A DNA stretch of 27,092 nucleotides from DATBDM01 sp036269915. Its GTDB lineage: Bacteria; Actinomycetota; Thermoleophilia; Solirubrobacterales; Solirubrobacteraceae. Each line of letters opens with the position of its first letter. Within the stretch, counting starts at the first letter, position 1. Position numbers and translations under genes: made by a program. Where the stretch lies: NCBI GenBank assembly GCA_036269915.1, contig DATBDM010000013.1:1-27092 (forward strand), in the 5' to 3' direction. Under the pieces are notes generated by a model. The model was not told the origin of the DNA, searched no databases, and saw nothing but the letters and a program-made list of their open reading frames with translations. This document shows, piece by piece, positions 22,315 to 27,092 of the stretch.

Positions 22315-22348
22315 GCCGGGGGAGGGGCGGATCGCCCGGCCCGGCGCC

Positions 22349-22354
22349 TATCGT
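22349..22354 (+). promoter_or_regulatory. -10 hexamer TATCGT before priA
   Basis: TATCGT ends 10 nt before the priA ATG at 22365, with no Shine-Dalgarno in CCTCACGCGC. Consistent with a leaderless or very short 5' end. Confidence 0.5.
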
Positions 22355-22364
22355 CCTCACGCGC

Positions 22365-24434
22365 ATGATCGCCCGGGTCGAGCCTCTCACCACCACGCGC
22401 CGGTTGTCCGGGCCGTTCGACTACGCGCTGCCCGCCGGCGGCGCGGCCGTCGACGTCGGGTCGATCGTGCGGATCCCGTTCGGGCGCCAGCGGCTCGACG
22501 GCGTCGTCGTCGGCCTTGCCGAGACCAGCGAGATCGCGGGCGAGCGGCTCGTGGCGCCGACCGCCGTGCGCGAGGACAGCGTCCCGCCCGAGCTCGTCGA
22601 GCTCGCGCACTGGATGGCCGGCGAGTACTGCTCGACGCCCGCCCGGGCGCTCGCGCTCGTCCTCCCGCCGCCCGGCCGCCCGCGCACGGAGCAGTGGGCA
22701 GTGCCGGCGCGCACGCCCGAGCCCGACGAGCGCCTCACCGACAACCAGCGCGCCCTGCTGGCCCGGCTGCCCGCTCCCGCCACCGGCGAGCTGCCCGCGC
22801 TGCGGCGCCTCGAGCAGCGTGGCCTGCTGGTGATCGAGACCCGCCAGCGCCGCCGCGCGCCGCGCACCGACGTCCCGCCGGACCGGCCCGTCGAGCTGAC
22901 CGAGGACCAGCGCGCGGCGCTCGCGCGCCTGCGCGAGAGGGGCGAGTACCTGCTCCACGGCGTCACCGGGTCGGGCAAGACCGAGGTCTACCTGCGCGCC
23001 GCCGCCGAGGCGCTCGAGCGCGGCAGGGGCGTGATCGTGCTCGTGCCGGAGATCGCGCTCACGCCCCAGACCGTCGCGCGCTTCCAGGCGCGCTTCGGCG
23101 ACACCGTCGCGCTGCTGCACTCGGCGCTCGGCGAGGGCGAGCGCTACGACGAGTGGCGCCGGCTGCGCACCGGCGAGGCGCGGATCGCGGTCGGGCCGCG
23201 CTCGGCGGTCTTCGCACCGGTCGCCGACCTCGGCCTGGTCGTCGTCGACGAGGAGCACGACGCGTCGTTCAAGCACGAGGGCGACCCGCGCTACGACGCG
23301 CGGCTGATCGCCGCCGAGCGCGCCCGGCGGGCCGGGGCGACGCTGCTCGTCGGCACCGCGACGCCGCGGCCCGAGACGTGGCACGCGCTGCCGCACATCG
23401 GGCTGCCGAACCGCGTGGACTCCCGTCCGCTGCCGCCCGTCCGGGTGCTCGACATGCGCGACGCGCGCGGCCCGCTGCACCCGCTCACGCGCCGCGCGCT
23501 CGAGGCTTCGCGCAAGTCGATCGTGCTGCTCAACCGCCGCGGGTGGTCGAACTTCCTCACCTGCCGCACGTGCGGCAAGGCCTGGGAGTGCCCGCAGTGC
23601 GACGTGGCGCTCGTGCTGCACCGCGCCGAGCACGCGATCGCCTGCCACCACTGCGGCCACCGCGAGCGCGTTCCCGACCGCTGCGACGAGTGCGGCTCGC
23701 TCGCGGTCGCCCGGCACGGCGCCGGTACCGAGCGCATCGAGGCCGAGCTCGGGGATCTGCTCGGCGTCCCGATCTTCCGGCTCGACGCCGACACCGCCGG
23801 CGCCAAGGACGCCGTCCCCGAGCTGCTCGCGCGCTTCCGCGCCGCGCCCGCCGGCGTGCTGCTCGGCACGCAGATGGTCGCCAAGGGTCACGACTTCCCC
23901 GACGTCGAGCTCGGCGTCGTGCTCGACGCCGACTCGACGCTGCGCTTCCCCGACTTCCGCGCCGAGGAGCGCACGTTCGCGCTGATCGCCCAGCTCGCGG
24001 GGCGCGCGGGCCGCGGGGCCGACCGCGGTCGGGTGCTGGTCCAGACCGCCTCGCCCGAGGCCGAGGCGGTCGCGCTCGCCGCCCGTCACGACGCGCGCGC
24101 CTTCCTCGCCGGAGAGCTCGCCCGCCGCGAGGCGCTGCGCTACCCGCCGTTCGCCGACCTCGTCCGCGTCGTCGCCTCGGCCGCCGAGCCGGAGCCCGCC
24201 CGCGCCGCGGCGGACGCCGTGGCCGCCGCGGTCCGCGCCGCCACCGGCGAGGCGACCGACGTGCTCGGCCCCGCCTCGCTCTACCGCCTCCGCGGCCGCG
24301 ACCGCTGGCAGGTCGTGCTCAAGACGTCCGAGCGCGCCAGCGCCGTCGCCGCGACCGGCCGCGCCGTCGAGGATGCCGCCCGCGACCGCCGGTATCGCGC
24401 GGTCTCGTTCTCGGTCGACGTCGACCCGCAGTAA
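22365..24434 (+). CDS. priA: Primosomal protein N' (replication restart helicase)
   Basis: PriA recognises stalled forks and D-loops and reloads the replisome. The 689-residue protein has the N-terminal 3'-DNA-binding domain (about 1-105, MIARVEPLTTTRRLSGPFDY). The superfamily-2 helicase core follows with intact Walker A GVTGSGKT (199-206) and DEEH (295-298). The zinc-binding insert has eight cysteines at 400, 403, 409, 412, 427, 430, 440 and 443, then QMVAKGHDFPDVELG and AGRAGRG motifs. Many Streptomyces and Mycobacterium homologues have lost the helicase motifs; this one has not, so an active ATPase is expected. The start is ATG 22365, directly after a -10 hexamer. The TAA stop is part of the -10 of the next gene. 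Confidence 0.96.
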   Translation: MIARVEPLTTTRRLSGPFDYALPAGGAAVDVGSIVRIPFGRQRLDGVVVGLAETSEIAGERLVAPTAVREDSVPPELVELAHWMAGEYCSTPARALALVLPPPGRPRTEQWAVPARTPEPDERLTDNQRALLARLPAPATGELPALRRLEQRGLLVIETRQRRRAPRTDVPPDRPVELTEDQRAALARLRERGEYLLHGVTGSGKTEVYLRAAAEALERGRGVIVLVPEIALTPQTVARFQARFGDTVALLHSALGEGERYDEWRRLRTGEARIAVGPRSAVFAPVADLGLVVVDEEHDASFKHEGDPRYDARLIAAERARRAGATLLVGTATPRPETWHALPHIGLPNRVDSRPLPPVRVLDMRDARGPLHPLTRRALEASRKSIVLLNRRGWSNFLTCRTCGKAWECPQCDVALVLHRAEHAIACHHCGHRERVPDRCDECGSLAVARHGAGTERIEAELGDLLGVPIFRLDADTAGAKDAVPELLARFRAAPAGVLLGTQMVAKGHDFPDVELGVVLDADSTLRFPDFRAEERTFALIAQLAGRAGRGADRGRVLVQTASPEAEAVALAARHDARAFLAGELARREALRYPPFADLVRVVASAAEPEPARAAADAVAAAVRAATGEATDVLGPASLYRLRGRDRWQVVLKTSERASAVAATGRAVEDAARDRRYRAVSFSVDVDPQ

Positions 24435-24437
24435 CCT
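24432..24437 (+). promoter_or_regulatory. -10 hexamer TAACCT overlapping the priA stop
   Basis: The priA TAA stop begins TAACCT, which ends 11 nt before the first def ATG at 24449. No Shine-Dalgarno is present between them. Confidence 0.4.
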
Positions 24438-24448
24438 GCGGCCCGCCG

Positions 24449-24976
24449 ATGGCCGACCTCGACAAGGCGACGATCGCCCGCCGCGACGCGGCGCTCGCCC
24501 AGCTGCGCCGCTACGGCGACCCGGCGCTGCGGAGCGTCGCCCGCCCTGTCGAGCACTTCGACGGCGCCCTCGAGGACGAGGTGCGGCGGATGACCGGGCT
24601 GCTCGAGGACGCGCTCGGTGCGGGCCTCGCCGCCACCCAGCTCGCCGTCATGCACCGCGTCTTCGTCTTCCGGGCCCAGCCCGACGCGCCGGTCCGCGCC
24701 TTCGTCAACCCCGTGCTCGAGTGGACCGGCGAGGAGCGCGAGACCGATGAGGAGGGCTGCCTCTCGATCCCCGATGTCTGGATCGAGGTCGAGCGCGCGC
24801 TGCGCGTGCGCATGCGCGGGTTCGACGCGCGCGGCCGCGAGCTCACGGTCGAGGCCGAGGGCCTCGAGGCGCGCGTGCTCCAGCACGAGCTCGACCACCT
24901 CGACGGCGTCCTGATGCTCGACCGCGCCGCCGCGGACCAGCGCCGGGCCGCGCTGCGCGCCATGCGGGTTATCTAG
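24449..24976 (+). CDS. def: Peptide deformylase, copy 1
   Basis: It removes the formyl group from the N-terminal methionine of nascent proteins. The 175-residue protein keeps all three metal-site motifs: motif 1 GAGLAATQ (57-64), motif 2 EEGCLSIP (C104 binds the metal) and motif 3 QHELDH (H146, E147, H150). Motif 1 differs from the usual GxGLAAxQ only by A in place of I/V at the second position. It is a close relative of the next gene, from which it differs by a shorter N-terminus, suggesting a tandem duplication. Its TAG stop starts the -10 of the second copy. priA-def-fmt is a widespread order. Confidence 0.95.
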   Translation: MADLDKATIARRDAALAQLRRYGDPALRSVARPVEHFDGALEDEVRRMTGLLEDALGAGLAATQLAVMHRVFVFRAQPDAPVRAFVNPVLEWTGEERETDEEGCLSIPDVWIEVERALRVRMRGFDARGRELTVEAEGLEARVLQHELDHLDGVLMLDRAAADQRRAALRAMRVI

Positions 24977-24979
24977 ACT
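24974..24979 (+). promoter_or_regulatory. -10 hexamer TAGACT overlapping the stop of def copy 1
   Basis: The TAG stop forms the first half of TAGACT, which ends 8 nt before ATG 24988. A GGAGG at 24981-24985 is only 2 nt from ATG, too close for ordinary ribosome binding, so leaderless initiation seems more likely. Confidence 0.4.
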
Positions 24980-24987
24980 CGGAGGGC

Positions 24988-25584
24988 ATGGCCGAGGAGC
25001 ACATCGCAGGCGAGATCGAGCTCGAGGGAGAGCACCCCGAGCAGCTCGACCCGGAGGTCCGCGCGCGCCGTGAGGCCGCCCTGCGCTTCGTGCGCAAGTA
25101 CGGCGACCCGGTGCTGCGCAGCCGCGCCCGCGCAGTCGAGACCTTCGATGAGGGGCTCGTCGAGGAGGTCCGCCGGATGGGGCAGATCATGCACGACGCC
25201 TACGGCATCGGCCTGGCCGCGACCCAGCTCGGCGTCATGCACCGCGTGCTCGTCTACCGCGTCGAGGGCGATGCGCCCGTCGCCGCGCTGGTCAACCCGC
25301 GGCTCGAGTGGTCCGGCGCCGAGACCGAGCCGATGGACGAGGGCTGCCTCTCGCTGCCCGGCGTGCTGGTCGAGGTCGAGCGCCCGATCCACGTGCGCGT
25401 CGCCGCGCGGGACGAGCACGGCGAGGACATCCTCATCGAGGCGTCCGGCCTCGAGGCCCGGGTGATCCAGCACGAGATGGACCACCTCGACGGCGTGCTG
25501 ATCCTCGACCGCACCTCGCGCGAGGAGCGCAAGCGGGCGATGCGCACCCTCCGGGAGTCCGCCGCGGCGGCCCCGGCGGCCTAG
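24988..25584 (+). CDS. def: Peptide deformylase, copy 2
   Basis: The 198-residue protein carries the deformylase motifs GIGLAATQ (73-80), DEGCLSLP (C120) and QHEMDH (H162, E163, H166). All metal ligands and the catalytic glutamate are present, so it should be active. It has an acidic N-terminal extension of about 20 residues (EEHIAGEIELEGEHPEQLD) that copy 1 lacks, and an Ala-rich C-terminus. Being more canonical in motif 1 than copy 1, it may be the main housekeeping deformylase, though this is inference. Its stop lies 3 nt before fmt, which has no Shine-Dalgarno, so fmt is probably translated by re-initiation. Confidence 0.95.
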   Translation: MAEEHIAGEIELEGEHPEQLDPEVRARREAALRFVRKYGDPVLRSRARAVETFDEGLVEEVRRMGQIMHDAYGIGLAATQLGVMHRVLVYRVEGDAPVAALVNPRLEWSGAETEPMDEGCLSLPGVLVEVERPIHVRVAARDEHGEDILIEASGLEARVIQHEMDHLDGVLILDRTSREERKRAMRTLRESAAAAPAA

Positions 25585-25587
25585 CGC

Positions 25588-26508
25588 ATGGCGACCGTCT
25601 ACCTCGGCACCTCGGACTTCGCGGCGACGGTCCTCGAGCGGCTCGCCGCCACGCCGCACCGGCCGGTGCTCGTCGTCACCCGGCCCGACCGCCCCAAGGG
25701 CCGCGGACGGCGCCTCGCGCCGCCGCCGGTCGCCGAGCGCGCCCGTGAGCTGGGGCTCGAGCTGATCCAGCCCGAGCGTCTGCACGACCCCGAGCCGCTC
25801 GAGCGCATCGCCGCCGCCGAGCCGAGCGCGCTCGTCGTCTGCGCCTACGGCGTGCTGGTGCGCGAGCCGCTGCTGTCGGGCTACGAGGTGCTCAACGTGC
25901 ACCCCTCGCTGCTGCCTCGCTGGCGCGGCGCCGCGCCCGTCGAGCGGGCGATCATGGCCGGCGACGCCGAGACGGGCGTCTCGATCATGCGCCTCACCGC
26001 CGGGCTCGACGAGGGTCCGGTGTGCCTGCGGGAGCGCGAGCCGATCCGCGCCGACGACGACTACGGCACGCTCGCCGCGCGGCTCGAGGACCTCAGCGCG
26101 CGGCTGCTGATCCGCGCGCTCGACGAGCGCCCGCCGTTCGCCGGGCAGTCCGAGGAGGGCATCACGTACGCGCACAAGATCGAGGCCGCCGACCGCACGC
26201 TCGACCCGGCTCGGTCACCCGAGGAGCTCGAGCGCACCGTCCGCGCGCTGCATCCGCACATCGGCGCCCGGCTGGCACTTCCCGAGGGCGGGTTCCTCGG
26301 CGTGCACGCGGCGCGGGCCGTCCCAGTCGCCGGCGGCGAGCCCGGCCTGCTGCACGGCGAGGACGGCATCCTGCGCCTCGAGTGCCGCGGCGGCGCGCTC
26401 GAACTGGAGTCGATCACCCCGCCGGGCGCACGGGTGATGGCGGCGGCCGACTGGCTGCGCGGCCGGCCCGGCGGGCGGGTCGCCCTCGACGTCACGGTCA
26501 GATCCTGA
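25588..26508 (+). CDS. fmt: Methionyl-tRNA formyltransferase
   Basis: It formylates Met-tRNA-fMet with 10-formyl-tetrahydrofolate for translation initiation, the counterpart of the deformylases encoded just upstream. The 306-residue protein has the N-terminal catalytic domain MATVYLGTSDFAATVLERLA, the folate-enzyme signature NVHPSLLPRWRGAAPVERAI (asparagine and histidine catalytic) with GDAETGVSIMRLTAGLDEGP (catalytic aspartate in the second half), and the C-terminal OB-type domain (AHKIEAADRTLD onward). YGVLVREPLL replaces the usual YGxILP loop. ATG 25588 is 3 nt after the def stop. Confidence 0.95.
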   Translation: MATVYLGTSDFAATVLERLAATPHRPVLVVTRPDRPKGRGRRLAPPPVAERARELGLELIQPERLHDPEPLERIAAAEPSALVVCAYGVLVREPLLSGYEVLNVHPSLLPRWRGAAPVERAIMAGDAETGVSIMRLTAGLDEGPVCLREREPIRADDDYGTLAARLEDLSARLLIRALDERPPFAGQSEEGITYAHKIEAADRTLDPARSPEELERTVRALHPHIGARLALPEGGFLGVHAARAVPVAGGEPGLLHGEDGILRLECRGGALELESITPPGARVMAAADWLRGRPGGRVALDVTVRS

Positions 26509-26519
26509 CCGGGCGGGCG

Positions 26520-26544
26520 CCGCGCCCGGCCGAGCCGGGCGCGG
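26520..26544. terminator. 11-bp hairpin between convergent fmt and the TSP3-repeat gene
   Basis: CCGCGCCCGGC (26520-26530) pairs perfectly with GCCGGGCGCGG (26534-26544) across a 3-nt CGA loop. It lies 11 nt past the fmt stop and 13 nt past the end of the minus-strand gene, the right place for a bidirectional terminator. It lacks a T-run on either side. Confidence 0.6.
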
Positions 26545-26557
26545 GAGCAAAGCGGGA

Positions 26558-27092
26558 CTACCCGGCGACCGGAGCCGCGGACACCGCCGGAGCGGCAGGC
26601 GCGGCCGGAGCCGCGGGAGCGGCCGGGGCGGCGGGAGCAGCGGGCGCGGCGGCGGCGACCGGCGCGGGCGCCGGAGCCGGAGCCGGAGCAGCAGCCGGGG
26701 CCGGAGCGGGCGCCGGGGCCGGGGCCGGCTCGGCCACGGGGACCGGCGCGGGCGCCGGGTCGGCGGCCGGAGCGGGCGCGGGAGCCGGAGCGGGCGCCGG
26801 GTCGGCCGCGGGAGCCGGAGCCGGAGCCGCGACCGGGGCCGACGGGTCGGCCTTCGGCTTGTCGGGCTTGGGATCGGCGGCGGGCTTGTCCGTGGCGACG
26901 GGAGTCGGGTCCGAGGCGGGAGCCGCGTCGGAGGTGTCGGTGGGCGCGGGGGCAGCCGCCGGGGCCGTCCCGGCGCCGTCGCTGACCGGAGCGGGGTCGG
27001 GCGCCGGGGCGGGCGCGTCGGCGACGTTGGGCAGCGTGCCGTTCTTGAGCTCGACCGCGTCGGGCACGCCGTCGCCGTCGGAGTCGATCGAG
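26558..27092 (-). CDS. Thrombospondin type-3 repeat protein with Pro/Ala-rich tail, 5'-partial
   Basis: The reading frame enters from the right edge and ends at TAG (26558-26560); only about 178 C-terminal residues are visible. The first residues read SIDSDGDGVPDAVELKNGTL, a calcium-binding loop of thrombospondin type-3 type (DxDxDGxxD). The GTG at 27067 inside this loop is therefore not the start. The rest is low-complexity: a Pro/Ala/Asp/Thr/Lys section (KPAADPKPDKPKADPSAP) then long APAP and AAPAAPA runs to the end. Such tails act as extended linkers in the cell envelope or periphery. Expected to be an exported calcium-binding protein; the signal peptide and main domains lie outside the window. 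No LPXTG or hydrophobic C-terminal anchor is present. Confidence 0.75.
   Translation of the reverse strand, partial: SIDSDGDGVPDAVELKNGTLPNVADAPAPAPDPAPVSDGAGTAPAAAPAPTDTSDAAPASDPTPVATDKPAADPKPDKPKADPSAPVAAPAPAPAADPAPAPAPAPAPAADPAPAPVPVAEPAPAPAPAPAPAAAPAPAPAPAPVAAAAPAAPAAPAAPAAPAAPAAPAVSAAPVAG

Noticed and set aside
22302..24089. Extension of the DNA methyltransferase frame upstream on the minus strand
   Set aside because: This is the complement of priA. Conserved methylase sequence begins at GTG 22301, where a -10 hexamer also sits.

Overview
The window is very GC-rich chromosomal DNA, with third codon positions almost always G or C. It is densely packed, with many ATGA/GTGA start-stop overlaps. 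Gene content and style (two-gene-type glycine decarboxylase, trpS-scpA-scpB, AroH-type chorismate mutase, I-beta DAHP synthase, UdgX, tandem deformylases, a DUF3352-like protein) suggest an actinobacterium outside the classic Streptomyces/Mycobacterium groups. My best inference is class Thermoleophilia (Solirubrobacterales-like). This is judged from protein sequence style, not from a database search.

Layout. 1-2024: 3' end of gcvPB and a small secreted protein with a possibly switchable leader. 2065-4476: trpS, then scpA-scpB (chromosome condensation). 4473-6234: rlmN and rluB (23S rRNA modification), divergent from an overlapping promoter. 6250-8208: aroH, hisC and a nucleotidyltransferase-like gene. 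8262-8794: the wreck of an APC-family amino-acid permease. 8795-9101: the regulatory leader of aroF, with a 36-codon aromatic-rich leader peptide and mutually exclusive hairpins. 9102-11431: aroF-aroA. 11424-12880 (minus): a SAM methyltransferase and udgX. 13005-13175: a 56-residue peptide gene. 13223-17934: cmk-der-DUF3352-like-metK, translationally coupled. 18008-21020: a sodium:solute symporter with a small membrane partner, facing galK. 21062-22301: a GNAT acetyltransferase facing an orphan DNA methyltransferase. 22365-26508: priA-def-def-fmt. 26558-27092 (minus): C-terminal end of a thrombospondin-type-3 repeat protein with a long Pro/Ala tail.

How the genes work together. aroF and aroA supply the shikimate pathway, aroH converts chorismate to prephenate, and hisC may supply an aminotransferase, so 6250-11431 is a broken-up aromatic amino-acid cluster. 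The most notable signal is just upstream of aroF: a 36-residue ORF whose last 12 residues hold six aromatics (F, W, F, Y, W, F), followed by an 11-bp inverted repeat that competes with a 9-bp pairing to the leader coding sequence. This looks like a ribosome-mediated attenuator sensing Phe/Trp/Tyr. It would complement feedback control through the N-terminal ferredoxin-like domain of this DAHP synthase type. priA/def/fmt form the replication-restart and N-formylmethionine processing block.

A second theme is expression architecture. At least a dozen genes have a TANNNT-like -10 hexamer ending only 6-12 nt before the start codon and lack a usable Shine-Dalgarno, the signature of leaderless mRNAs. 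At four tandem junctions (trpS/scpA, aroH/hisC, priA/def, def/def) the upstream stop codon supplies the TA of the downstream -10 hexamer. Four convergent gene pairs also overlap at their 3' ends. No tRNA, rRNA, CRISPR array, insertion sequence or obvious prophage is visible.
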